Source: Nemertoderma westbladi
Lineage: Eukaryota; Xenacoelomorpha; Nemertodermatida; Nemertodermatidae
Assembly: GCA_032718475.1 (NCBI GenBank)
Contig: JAUCBJ010006489.1
Span: 1 to 40,897, forward strand
Length of the DNA: 40,897 nt
Reading direction: 5' to 3'
In this document: positions 25,464-37,904 of the stretch, piece by piece
Layout: each line of letters begins with the position of its first letter
Numbering within the stretch: position 1 is the first letter of the stretch
Program-made: the position numbers and the translations under genes
The notes under the pieces: model-generated
The model's input: the letters and a program-made list of their open reading frames with translations, nothing else
Told to the model about the DNA's origin: nothing
Databases searched by the model: none

Positions 25464-27490
25464 AATAAGGACAATCATTTTATTAATCCCGTCGATCTTC
25501 AAGATGATTTAATTTATGTTATTTCAAGAACATGTCGTGTCATATCGGATCGTATTCGTATGTAATTAATTGTTAGAATATATAATTATTATGTAGTTAA
25601 CTAATTAATTGGGTTTAATATTACAGATACGTAGGTGGAGGGGGGATTGTGGATTTAAGGGATCGATTTTCAAAAATGTCAAAATATTTCATTTCAAAAA
25701 ATTTATCAAATGTCATCCCTCTCCAGGGAAAAATCGACGCAAATAACAGCTGATTACTCACTCCCAAAAATAAAACTAACCTGTTCTATTAGCTTTAGTT
25801 TATTGTTTTGGTTAGAATAACATGCCATTATAACCTGCACCTTTCCCATAATTTATATTTAATATTTTAATTAGCAATTTTTGCTCCAAGCCCCCCCCCC
25901 CCCCTTCCATGTCTCTGTATTTGTGAGTGTTTAAAACCCAATAAAGCCCGGTTCCCATCCTAACGCGTATTTTATTAAATTTAATTAAAAAATTTATGCG
26001 CGCTCATTTATAAAGAAATAAAACACTCTACCGGTACCGGCAATGTCCCATTGATGTACCGGTCGGCAATGTCCCATTTATGATAACGGGACGATGTCGC
26101 ATTGATAGTATCCGCTCAATTATCCCAGTGTTGTGAACCGCGCTTACTCTATGTAAATCCGCCATGCATTACTGGTGCAAATTATTTTGTAATTTAAATT
26201 AAATTCATATTAAATACCGGTAGTATTTATATAATTTAATCATTTTTATTATATTCGACAATTGACTCATTGTGACTAATAATTCCATGGTTTTAATTTT
26301 TAATTTAAAGTTTTAATTTACTGAACACCTTAGGTGTTCAGTATGGGAGTGTTTATAAAATTAAAAAAACATAATTATTGTTTAATTTTGTTTTTTAATA
26401 TTCCGCCTATCAATTGACTAATTCTGTTTATTTTATTACTACTGAAAAAAATTGGGCCTACCTGTGCACAACGTACAACCGTTTCCGTTTTTGAGTAAAA
26501 TGTTTAAATTTTCGAATATAATAATAATATACTAATAATTATCATAATATACTATAACATATATAAATATAATAAATGACTCTTCATTGTCTGTAACTGT
26601 AAATGTACTTTCTATAATTACAGACTCGCGGTTTCTTTGCTAACCTTGATGTTTAGGCTAGCAAAGCAGTCGCTATGTAATCAGACAAAGTACCACTTTA
26701 TACCATGGGAGTAAATTCTTATGATTGGCTTGAGATATTTCGAAAGATTTTAAGAATTTCGTTAAATGTTCGTTAATTATGTTTGCATATATAGAATTAA
26801 TAATAGCTGTTTAGTGATGATTATTTTAGTAGTAAGTACACTCTTATATACGGAGACTCTAAGAAAACATTAAATCCCGTTTTTTTATATTTATAGTGTG
26901 CATGTACACAAAGTAATAAAAACGTGGACGTCCTCTTAGGAGCTCCGTAGTTATATTTAATTACGTTTAGTTGTAAATAAATATTAATATAGAATAGGCT
27001 TCCCAATGACACGCTGCCCAGTCCAGTACCTGACAGCGATAGATTAATTATTTAAAATATTATTAATTATAAATAATTAAATATTTATGTTCAGTCGGCT
27101 GTATTATCTTTCTTCATCACTTTAATAATTATTTTTATTGTGAATTATTATTAAATAATATGCAGGATAAGTTTATTTATCATTCCGTGCAGTAAAATAG
27201 ATTCAGATTCAAATCCCCATTTCATATTAAATAGATATATAATAAAAATGAAAGTGTTTCCTCTGAAGGGGGTGGGGGGGGGGGGGGGGGGGGGGGGGGA
27301 TACATTGAGCGCCATGGGGCGACCTCGTCCAAAGAAACTAATTTTAGTAATCCCCGGATCAAGGATTCAAATCCCTTCTGGTATCTGGAGCTTATTTTAC
27401 AAATAGATTCTAGCACATCTGCACAGGTTACAGTTACTGTAAAACTGCTAAAGTAGTAATCAGCTGTAAATATAAGTAAAACAACTGTTT
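25464..27490. other. AT-rich intergenic DNA
   Basis: No coding sequence is seen. It holds a copy of the TTTATTGTTTTGGTTAGAAT dispersed repeat (25799-25860), a 14-bp C run (25891-25904), a 21-bp hairpin CTGAACACCT-T-AGGTGTTCAG (26321-26341), a stem-loop near 26633-26665 (CTTTGCTAACC/GGCTAGCAAAG) and a 26-bp G run (27274-27299). Confidence 0.6.
27274..27299 (+). repeat. 26-bp G homopolymer
   Basis: An uninterrupted G run preceded by GGGGGT. The length is prone to sequencing error. On the minus strand it yields a polyproline stretch in a chance frame. Confidence 0.9.
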
Positions 27491-27497
27491 GTTAAGG

Positions 27498-27811
27498 AGG
27501 GCAAATAGCCAATTGGGGTGTCGGCTCAGCCTTCTCATAGGGTTAATGTTAAATTAATATTGCAAAATTATTGCCTATAGAGTATAAGTAAAAAATTTAC
27601 TGTACACTGTGTTCCTAAATTTAGTTTATTGTTTTGGTTAGAAAAGCCTGCCGTTATAACCTGCTACTTTCCATTAAAATGTACCTTAAATGGTGAATAT
27701 CGAACTTAAATATTCGCGAAATTAAGTTAATATGTTAAATAGCCTGAAACGACACCCCAATTGGTATATATGCCTACGGAGGGCATATTTCCAATTGGGG
27801 TGTCGTTTCAG
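27498..27811. mobile_element. MITE-like elements with CCAATTGGGGTGTCG ends, one forming a long hairpin
   Basis: AGGGCAAATAGCCAATTGGG then GTGTCGGCTCAG at 27498 is mirrored at about 27742-27776 by the inverted GCCTGAAACGACACCCCAAT then TGGTATATATGCCTA. This bounds an element of about 280 bp. Immediately next to it, 27781-27811 carries the same end in direct orientation, so 27744-27811 folds into a hairpin with at least 21 perfect stem pairs. A degraded relative lies near 27884-27925 (GTGTCGGTTCAGCCCAATTG). Confidence 0.75.
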
Positions 27812-28309
27812 TCTATGGAAGTGTTTCTGGGGTTCTAATTGGATGTTCCTTCAATAAGCTCACCTCATTGGCTAACACTCTGCCATAGCCAAAAGGTGTG
27901 TCGGTTCAGCCCAATTGCCATAAGGGATGTCGGATGTCGCTTGGGGAAACTGTCTGCGCTGAAACAAGTGTTCTCAGTTATAAATGATAAACCTCAGTAT
28001 GCTGATATTCATCAAGCATTCCATTCAAAAGATGTAGCCCGGCTCAATACAATGTAAGCGCGACTATGTCAGATACACATTTCAATAAAAATAAGACATA
28101 CATCAACAATAATCTCATTCGAACCTCAAAAATCGGTTTAGTTCTTGTAGACACCTTCAAAATATGTGTAAGCGTGATTAGTTATCTATAAAGGGCACAA
28201 CATGTATAGGCATTTCAACTCAACTGTTTGGTTCTATTTATTGTGGCAGCCAATACATTTTCTGCCCTATATCGATAACTAATAATATTATATCTATATC
28301 TATAATCGG

Positions 28310-28690
28310 CCTGCTGCATTACAGCTGTACATTGAGATGCTATGCTATGTTGGCTTAACAACAAATTTGTGTCACCATGCAATCTACAATTGGCTTGCTA
28401 TGCAGCGTGTGCAGCTTGATTAAGAATGCTATGCCGGCTTGTCGACAAAATTGCGCCGCCACAACTCCATATCCCCCATGACTTTCGCGAGATTATCCGC
28501 ATCTTCAACGCCACCTTTAGGAAGCGTCTCACGAAAGTTATGGTCTGTCCTGTCCATCATGCTTATTTAATACATGAGGCCGCCAAAGCACAACATTGTG
28601 CACAGGCTGATCCTCAGGGAGAAAGTAATGTCCTGCGAAGCGGAGGCGGCTTTGCACAAGTCTTAAGCTTGGGGTGACCAATTGGGCACC
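28310..28690 (-). pseudogene. LINE (non-LTR retrotransposon) ORF2 C-terminal/3' fragment, copy 1
   Basis: The minus strand reads RLRFAGHYF...EDQPVHNVVLWRPH, then in another frame EDADNLAKVMGDMELWRRNF then VDKPA and stop. This is the post-reverse-transcriptase C-terminus of many animal LINE ORF2 proteins (RxRFxGHxxR...LW.P ... GRP..T). Frameshifts and stops make it inactive. It is about 75-80% similar by eye to the copy at 33882-34205. Confidence 0.7.
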
Positions 28691-28783
28691 TCTAATATTA
28701 TATAGTGTCTAATCACTCTACTCTTATTTTGAAGGTTAGAGATCTAAAATGAGTTATTTGTATCATGGCGCCTACTGGCGTAT

Positions 28784-28789
28784 TTTATT
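28784..28789 (-). promoter_or_regulatory. Candidate poly(A) signal for MARCHF5
   Basis: TTTATT on the plus strand is AATAAA on the minus strand, about 190 bp past the MARCHF5 stop codon. Confidence 0.4.
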
Positions 28790-28977
28790 ACGACCCAATT
28801 AAACGAATAATTATGAATTAAACAACAACGGTAAACTAATCGATAATAATAAATAAGCAACTTATATCCAATTACAATAGTCCGCGTTAAAAGCCGATAA
28901 AATTATATAATAGCTATGCACCATAAGTTAAGGCCGCCATTGAGTGTGTATACAGTCAGCTGAGTTCGGGTCTGTAG

Positions 28978-30024
28978 TCACAAGCGTCGGCGTCGCATCG
29001 CGTCATCGATCGGCTCCGAGGGGGTCTCTGTAGTGGGTGACTGCGGCCCGGAGCTGCTGAGGGAGCCGTTGGAATGCACGGAGGGGACCGCACTGGGGAG
29101 TGGCGGGGGCTGGAAGTCCAATATCCGACGGTAGGTCTGCCTCCAGTACAGCTGCTGAGTGTAGTAGACCTTGAGCGCGCCCTTAATGGCCACGAAGGAT
29201 ATGCCGCCCAGTATGGTGCGCTGGATGCTGGGCCTACTGGGGTACAGCATCTTACCGACCAAGGCCGCGAAAAACGGGAAGAGTAGCGCCCCGCAGAACA
29301 CCCGAGTGGCCGAGACTGCGGTCGGACTGACTTGGTTGTCCTGGTTGGGGACACGCGTTCCGTGCTTGTAAGGCCAAATCAGTTGGAGGACCTGTAAGGT
29401 GGAGACGTGTTTCCTCCAGAAACGGAGGAGGACTTCTTCCCAAGGAACCATCTTACCGAGTAGGAGACCGACAGGGAGTAACGGGAGAGTTATAAGGAGG
29501 AACAACGGGTCCGTGGATTCTAGAAGTCGGAGACCTTCGTCGCTAACCTGTATAACCACTATCGCTCCGTAGCTCACGAGCGTCCAATAGCCCGCCGTTA
29601 CTACAGCAACAGCAGCGCAGAAGGGACACACCTTGTAGACGAGGTTGTCGATTGTCTCTAGTAGAGCCACTAGGAAGCCTGGGGATGGGAATATGATTGT
29701 GTATTCGGTATCGCATTGCGGACATTTGACCTTGGTGGAACTGTGTCCGTGTTGCTTCTCGTCAACCCAGCGTTGTAGACATGTCTGATGGACCCACTTG
29801 GCGGTGCCCCTACACCGACAAGGTTTCACCCACTCAGCTGTTGGGTCGTCCTCCTCCGTGGCGTAACAAACCCAGCAGCAGCGGCTCTCGGCTGTTTGCT
29901 CCGGTACTGGTACAACTTTATTGATTGCCGGTACGTCAGGAATTGGCGAGGTTTGAATTCCAGTGGATATAGTGAGTTCATCCTCGGTTAAACTGTTCGG
30001 AATAATTTCACTTTGAGAATTCAT
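28978..30024 (-). CDS. MARCHF5: MARCHF5 (MITOL)-like RING-CH E3 ubiquitin ligase, single exon
   Basis: A 348-residue frame. The N-terminal C4HC3 RING-CH domain has C50, C53, C69, C71, H79, C82, C101 and C104, with the family signature AEWVKPCRCRG and WVHQTCLQRWVDEKQ. Four hydrophobic segments follow (about 134-160, 172-192, 239-260, 268-288), including DPLFLL, ATRVFCGALLFP and QRTILGGISFVAIKGALKVY, which are diagnostic for MARCH5. Family role: an outer mitochondrial membrane ligase acting on fission/fusion factors such as DRP1 and mitofusins. Vertebrate MARCH5 has about 278 residues. Here the N-terminus is longer (about 49 residues before the RING) and a Pro/Ser-rich tail (about 306-348, ending RRRRL) is added. 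It is intronless. The ATG at 30024 is the first in frame, and AT-rich sequence precedes it. Confidence 0.95.
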   Translation of the reverse strand: MNSQSEIIPNSLTEDELTISTGIQTSPIPDVPAINKVVPVPEQTAESRCCWVCYATEEDDPTAEWVKPCRCRGTAKWVHQTCLQRWVDEKQHGHSSTKVKCPQCDTEYTIIFPSPGFLVALLETIDNLVYKVCPFCAAVAVVTAGYWTLVSYGAIVVIQVSDEGLRLLESTDPLFLLITLPLLPVGLLLGKMVPWEEVLLRFWRKHVSTLQVLQLIWPYKHGTRVPNQDNQVSPTAVSATRVFCGALLFPFFAALVGKMLYPSRPSIQRTILGGISFVAIKGALKVYYTQQLYWRQTYRRILDFQPPPLPSAVPSVHSNGSLSSSGPQSPTTETPSEPIDDAMRRRRL

Positions 30025-30921
30025 TGTCTTATTTCAATTAAATCAACGATATTTATTAAAATTTCGCTGTGCTGCATTACCGCTACCTGGCTACCGGTAG
30101 CATATGGCATAGACTATCTGATAGATTACAGATTTGGCTATGTGATGCCTCTATACTACAGTACCGTACTACTGCAGTACGGTACTGTACTATGTCAGTA
30201 TGTACATTTTTACTACAGTACCGTCCGGTAACTGAGTAAGGGAAAACAGGAATGAATTACTAATAAAATTAAATAACATGCCCATTGAAATATAAATAAA
30301 TCGTTGGCATGCACGCCTAGCCATTGCGTAGGCCTAAACAGTAGCCTACCATGTATGGTGGCCCATTAGAGCCACTACATTTTATTTATTAATTTTTGCG
30401 TGAATTAAATTTCATTTAATTTAATGTTAATTTTTAAATCAAGTACAATAAAAAAAACATTAAATTTACTTTCACTTTCGTTTCCAATTAGTTTTACTTT
30501 CACTTTCGTTTTATTTTTAGTTTTACTTTCACTTTCGTTTTAATTTTAGTTTTACTTTAACTTTCGTTTTAATTTTAGTTTTACATTCACTTTCGATTTC
30601 ATTTTAGTTTTACTTTAACTTTAACTTTCGTTATCATTTCATTTTCGATTTTTGCACACGGCCCATTACAGTCACCCTATTATTAGCCAAGGACTACGGC
30701 GGCCACCTTTTACCCTTACAATCAATTGCAGGCTGTGGCTCCAATGGGCCAAGCAAGGCAGCCCAGTACAGCCATCGATTTTCGAAGAGAAACTTAAAAC
30801 TGATTTTTGCAGGTGGCCCATGGCGGTCATTTTCTTATGATGGGACTAGGAGAACCAGGCTGACAGAGAAGTCACAGCCTAGGCCTAACCCATACACCAG
30901 CAACAATGCAGCATTGTGACA
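30025..30921. other. Intergenic DNA upstream of MARCHF5
   Basis: It should contain the MARCHF5 promoter. A hairpin with 13-bp arms (ACAGTACCGTACT/AGTACGGTACTGT) lies at 30158-30188. A 29-bp CTTTCGTTTTA-rich tandem repeat lies at about 30469-30645. No gene is seen. Confidence 0.55.
30469..30645 (+). repeat. Degenerate 29-bp tandem repeat
   Basis: About six copies of AGTTTTACTTTCACTTTCGT plus TTTATTTTT with substitutions; later copies carry TTTAACTTTCG and TTCATTTTCG. Confidence 0.8.
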
Positions 30922-31272
30922 TTACGGCATTCTGCAAGAGTTTTGAAAGCCACACAATTTGTCGTGACCGTCAGATAGCAACCACATCGGGCCATCGGAC
31001 TGAAACGGGGTCAAATTAGGGTTTTTCCTATTCTCTAATCTTCTAGCCTCCAAAATATCTGGGGTAATGTCCCCCATTATTTGGTATACAAGAGACCGTG
31101 GCACCTTGATTCCATTGAAAGTTCGTAATTTCAAATATAAGGCCCGATATTCGAGATCCCTTCCTGGTCCATCCAGTTCTTGGATTACTACAGTGTTCCT
31201 TACACTCTCTAAATTAATGTTGTAAGTAATGTAATTAATTTCGAAAAACGATCTTCTACTCTCTTCTATCAA
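30922..31272 (-). pseudogene. Fragment of a transposon integrase-core protein
   Basis: A 116-codon frame with the series DGPGRDLEYRALYLKLRTFN, then VPRSLVYQIMGDITPD, EARRLENRKN and GPMWLLSDGHDKLCGFQN. This arrangement (DGPG..LGYR, VPR..V, DPEG...RR, GPN..WHxDGxDKL) is typical of a family of integrase-like (DDE, rve-type) proteins from repetitive elements in invertebrate and fish genomes. DGHDKL would hold the first catalytic Asp. The frame stops soon after (NSCRMP), so the rest of the catalytic core is missing. Family identification is from pattern memory, not a search. Confidence 0.6.
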
Positions 31273-33880
31273 GTGATTTCAAAGATGGGTAAGTGTCAAA
31301 TTCCTTTGTAAGACTAACTAGAATCTCCTTTCGTTTCCAGTTCAGCGCTACTAAGTCCGTCATCCTTCGTTTGAGAACATGGTCATTTTGCCATGCCATA
31401 ATGAATAAATGAAGTAGGTGTTGCGTAATACAGTAGTTTTATTTATACAGAAAATATATTTCTTACCATAAATATATTTATTCCCAGCAAAACTTAAATT
31501 GTAAACATGTAATATTAACTCTCGTTTTATTGATTTGGTCAGAATTACATTTCCTGTAACCTGCTCCTTTCCATTAACCAGGATATTTAACCAAAGCAAT
31601 TAATAATAAATTTTTTGTCAACGTTAGTTTTTAGGTATGAGCCCAAAAAACCTAACTTTTGGCCTAGGTTATGGGTTTTTGGAAAAAAATTAAATCGAAT
31701 TCCCTATTTAACCCTACATGGCCCGGGGTGGTCATTTTATAAATTTTTTTGTAACTCATCTGTATCTTTAAGCCAGGTATGGTGGAAAAACCCAGATTTC
31801 GCGACATTTCCTAAAATTCAATGTGTTATCCACCAGCGCAAACGCCAAAAATATAGCTATGTTAGTTTTCGTGTTGTCCCATTCTGGAACTCATCTAGTA
31901 ATTTTCGCGCGAAAATTTTTTCAAAAGTTTTAATAGCTCGATAAAATTAATTTATTTGCGGTATATAGCGATTTTTTTAGATGCTGATCATGATTATAGA
32001 ACTCATAACATACGAGAAAATTTCTTGTAAATTTGAATGTGCCCCCTGGGCACGAAAAAAACAAGTACCGGTAGTGGAAATTGATAACAATTTAATGTTT
32101 ACACTTCCATTAAATATTCTTAACAAGGTCTATCGTGATCAGCGACCTCGACCCTATAGCTTCAGAATTATCCATCCAAACACAACGTGCGTTAGTTTGA
32201 AAATTTTTCACTTGTACTTTTCGTCCTGGGGCGCTGGGGGTGCAGAATAATATTGAGGAATGTGAAGTAAATAATCTTAATTTAGCGACATCTTATGAGC
32301 AACTAAATTTATAATGTATGAAAAGACCAAATGAAATTCAATATTAATTTTCACCTGTTTGCATGGATGGTTGTTTTTAGATTATCTTTCATTTGACGGT
32401 CCAGTTCGCCACTCTTTCGATCCAGTTCGGTTCAGTTCGGTCCAGATTCGAGTACAGAACTATCCTATCGATATCGTCAATATTCTTTAAACTACTCCAC
32501 CGCTACACATACTGAAACTACTGTACTGTACTGTTCACTAATACAACCCATGACCTACAGTACCATTTTAATTATCCATTCCCCTGGATACATATCTACC
32601 AACTTTTATCCATGTCTTCCCCATATTGCACACAATGTAGACCTGTACCTACTTGGAAAGCCAAACTACCCTTGAAACCAGACATTATGGCACTGGATAT
32701 ACCCGGAGTGAACGGTTTCATGCAACTCCCATGTTCAATTGAGTTTGAACATACCGCGATTTGGGCGCCCTTTGGGTTGATTGACAGTAGTATACAACTC
32801 TGGTTAACAACAGCTGTGGTTTGGGGGCCTTTTTTTTTTTACATATACGCTCCATTCTAAGCAGCAGTCAAATGTATGGCTATATATATGTATATGCTAT
32901 ATGTATATGTATATACATGTATGTATGTATGTATATGTATCTGTATATATGTATATGCTATAAATGGCGCCGATATACATACTAGCATACCACCAGCAGC
33001 CAGGAATACAATTGGAGTTATATGCAGTCAATAGCAAACACTGGCCAGTGCAGTGCCCAGTCCCCATGATAGTGTACCTGTTCAGAGAGAGGTGCTTTCT
33101 TTCCTTCTATAGAATATGGGGCCTTAACCCACCACATTATGCTAAGCTAACTTGATCACGTATTTTCATGTGGTCGCAAATGTCTTTCAACTAAACTTGA
33201 TAACGTTTTATTTATGTAGGGATGCCATATACAGTAACGTAAATAAATACATAATAAATCCAGTATAGAAGTGAGAATAAGTATATTTTTTCTTAAACAA
33301 ATTAATTATCAGTAATTATACCGGCAATAGAAACAAGATCGCTATTATTTCTACTGTATATTACAAATCGTGATGAGATTTATTGTATGCAATAAAGAAT
33401 AGTATTTCTGTGTTTTTAATTAATTTTTAATTTTATTTATTTATTTTATTCGGTTTAATGTCACCGTTTTTATAGTTTAATTTTAAAGTGTGAACTAATA
33501 ATGTAATTTTAATCGTGTTCAGGATATTAAATAAAAGTAAATACACTTCTTGTTTACTAATAACTTATGTTAACTAATACATTTTTTGTTTATAACCGCG
33601 CCATTTACATAAATTATGGTTTATTAGGAAAACATGTAAAACATTATACATTATAAAGGCACAGGTGGAAGGAAGACTAGAGTAGCAGCAGTGCACATAA
33701 CATAGTTAGCAGTTAGCAGAACCAGCAACCACCTTTTAGACCCCTACCACACACATATCAGAGTACTTCTTCCCATTGAATGATTAAAATTTCATAACAG
33801 TAGTTGGCTAACTTTGATGGAGCGCCGCTGTCCCATAGGGCTAATGTAAAAATACTCACTCTTGGAAGACTACTACTAGG
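31273..33880. other. Intergenic DNA, no gene seen
   Basis: AT-rich. It contains a copy of the GGTTAGAAT...AACCTGCTCCTTTCCATTAA dispersed repeat (31525-31580), a CCAGTTCGG-type short repeat (32399-32445) and a TATG/TA microsatellite (32878-32961). Open frames at 31615-31944 and 32612-32860 have no recognisable domain. Confidence 0.55.
32878..32961 (+). repeat. TATATG/TATG microsatellite
   Basis: An imperfect run of TATATGTA and ATGT repeats. Confidence 0.8.
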
Positions 33881-34205
33881 ATCGGCATGCTGCATTATTG
33901 CAGCTGCATTTTTAAGAATGCTGTGCCGGCTTGTCGACAAAATTGCGCCGCCACAACTCCCGATCACCCATGACATTTGCTAGATCATCCACATCTTCAA
34001 GGCCAGTGTCCTTTTAAGATGCGTCTCAAGAAAGTCATGGGCTGTCCACCATGCTTATTCACTCCATGAGGCTGCCAAAGTACAAGATTATGCACTGGCT
34101 GGTCCTCACGGCGAAAGCAATGTCCCGCAAAGCGGAGGCGGCTTTGTTCTAGTGTCAAGCTTGGGGCAACCAATGAGAGACACCTCCAATGTTATATAGT
34201 GTCTG
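33870..34205 (-). pseudogene. LINE ORF2 C-terminal/3' fragment, copy 2, with (TAG)n tail
   Basis: The minus strand reads RLRFAGHCFRREDQPVHNLV then LWQPHGVNKHGGQPMTFLRR. After a frameshift it continues EDVDDLANVMGDRELWRRNF then VDKPAQ. The 3' end GCATGCCGATCC is followed by TAGTAGTAG at about 33870, the simple-repeat tail expected at a LINE 3' end. The element is 5' truncated. Confidence 0.75.
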
Positions 34206-34244
34206 GTTGGAGATGTGTGCATTGTCATTGACATAGTGAACTAC

Positions 34245-34340
34245 TACTACTACGATCGGCATGCTGCATTGCAGCTCCATTATATATGTATTACATATAT
34301 ATTAAGAATGCTGGGCCGGCTTGTCGATAAAATTAGTAAA
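34245..34340 (-). mobile_element. LINE 3' end fragment, copy 3
   Basis: The last roughly 90 bp of the same LINE family: minus-strand TTATCGACAAGCCGGCCCAG then CATTCTTAA, an inserted TATATATG palindrome, TGCAGCATGCCGATCG and a (TAG)4 tail at about 34246-34256. Confidence 0.7.
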
Positions 34341-34830
34341 GAACGCCTTGGCTGTGCTCCATGTCTTACAGTCTGACAGTATAGCAGTAGGCCTATATAG
34401 TTGAAAGTTTAATGTTGAAAATTCAGAAATTGAAACCTCATGTGCTCAGAGTTGAAGCGTACCCAGGTACCGGTAACTCCTTTGTACATTCTGGCAGTGG
34501 CAGTGGCCCTCAACGCTCAACATCGTAACATCGATCGTTTTCTCAACCAAAACTCAACACTCATCACTCATCAGCTCATCCAGCAGTCCAGTCATCTATT
34601 GCAGTATTGTCACTTGGCAGTTAGTTTACTCTTACCGGTATAGGCTACTGCATTGCATACTGTCTTAGGAATAATCTATTTGGCAATCAGTCAAAAGGCC
34701 CACTGTCCGATTGTAATAAAGTACAGCCAGACAGTAGCCTTACCTGTACAGGCTGACAGGTAAGGTAAACGGCTGAACGGTGCTGATGAATGATGATCTC
34801 CGTTGGCTATTAACAGATTAAAGATATTAG

Positions 34831-36496
<1,666 letters not shown>

Positions 36497-37904
36497 TTTG
36501 GTTGCGTTTAAGTCACCAACTATCACATTACCACGGACTTGTGCGATTCAATATTACATTATAATTGAATTAAATTAAATATTATAATCTGATATTTGTA
36601 AATTTTGATTAAATATTTTGTGCGGCTGCCAGGTCTGTCTTTTGATAAAAACCGAAATATGTCTGTCAATCACAGATGAAATTAAACCAAACTTGGTACG
36701 TATGCAATTTCGTGCTGCGCGAAGGCCCCCAACAACGTGTTGTAAGTGTGTGTACAGTCTAGATGTTTGTTGAAACGAGAAGTGATAAAGGCTTGTTTTC
36801 TGTTATTGTGGATTTCCATATTAGTTTACAATCGGGTTGGCGACTTGGTGAGCATGTGATAAAACCCCAGAGAGCAATTGTTATTCTACTTCCAAAAAAC
36901 TAATATTTGCCGAGTTACACCGATTTTAAAACGCAAAATTAGCAACATCTATATATTGGCATTACGTACGTGGTACATAAATAAGTTGCCATTGCGAGCA
37001 TTCCTAATATGTAATGCATTTAAATTACGTGGAGAATTATCCGTGATATTGGTATTTGAAAGTTGATCTATGCGGTTCGAATGATCCTATACGATAAGTT
37101 GATATTTGGCAATATTGTTATATATAGCTTTACTGAGACTCCATACATACATAGAGTAGGTATAACAATACAAAACGATTTAACAATACTTATTCATAAC
37201 TAACTAACCGTAGATGTAACGGCTGGTATCTAACGTACCTTTTTAGCAGTAAAGTCTGTCAGTCCTTTACTTTATTTGATAAAACACACCAATCATTTTT
37301 TCATATAAATCCGTATTGCGCTACTATGCATCCATTGATATTGCAGCTGGTAGATTTGTTTACGTATTATTTCGCATAATATATGGACGAATATTGTGTG
37401 TGTCGATAAATTCATTCAATGAATATTGTCTTCTAGTTTGTGAGTAATCTGTAACTTTCACCAACTCTACAATGCTGCCGCCATGAGGTAGAACATAACA
37501 CACTATCTCATTTTTTTCGATTTTAAGGTTTTGATCGATTCTGGGCAAATCGGTGGTGCTCTTTCTCGTGGTTGTTGTCCGTTTTAGCGTATCTACTACG
37601 GTCTCAATTTCGTGAAAGATACCCTATGCAGTCTTTTTTGGAACAATATAACATATTATATGTTCGACAATATTAGCAAAATTCGACATGGGGTTTGTTT
37701 CAATTGCACACAGGGTGTTCTGACTAAAGAGTATAATGATAGGGTGTTTTCAAACTCATTAATACGTGATTGGATAGTAAAATAATGTTCTAGAACATTT
37801 CTGAGGAGTAATATAGCGGTACAAAGAGAAATTAACCCACATTCAAACAGGACGACTAAGATAAACAGGGCGACTAGGAGAATGAAAACGAACAGCGAAT
37901 TCCT
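36497..37904. other. KATNAL1 3' flank
   Basis: ATTAAA at 36569-36574 and 36574-36579 are possible poly(A) signals. Around 36706-36740 a CGTGCTGCGCGAAGGCCCC segment recurs from 10545-10590. A minus-strand open stretch of about 85 codons at about 37357-37610 has no domain I recognise. Otherwise no gene is seen. Confidence 0.5.

Noticed and set aside
31615-32860. Open frames of 82-109 codons between MARCHF5 and KATNAL1
   Set aside because: Low-complexity, AT-driven translations with no conserved motif.
37357-37610. Minus-strand open stretch of about 85 codons (KIEKNEIVCYVLPHGGSIVE)
   Set aside because: It has a plausible amino-acid composition and an AG before it, but no domain, partner exon or start codon I can support.
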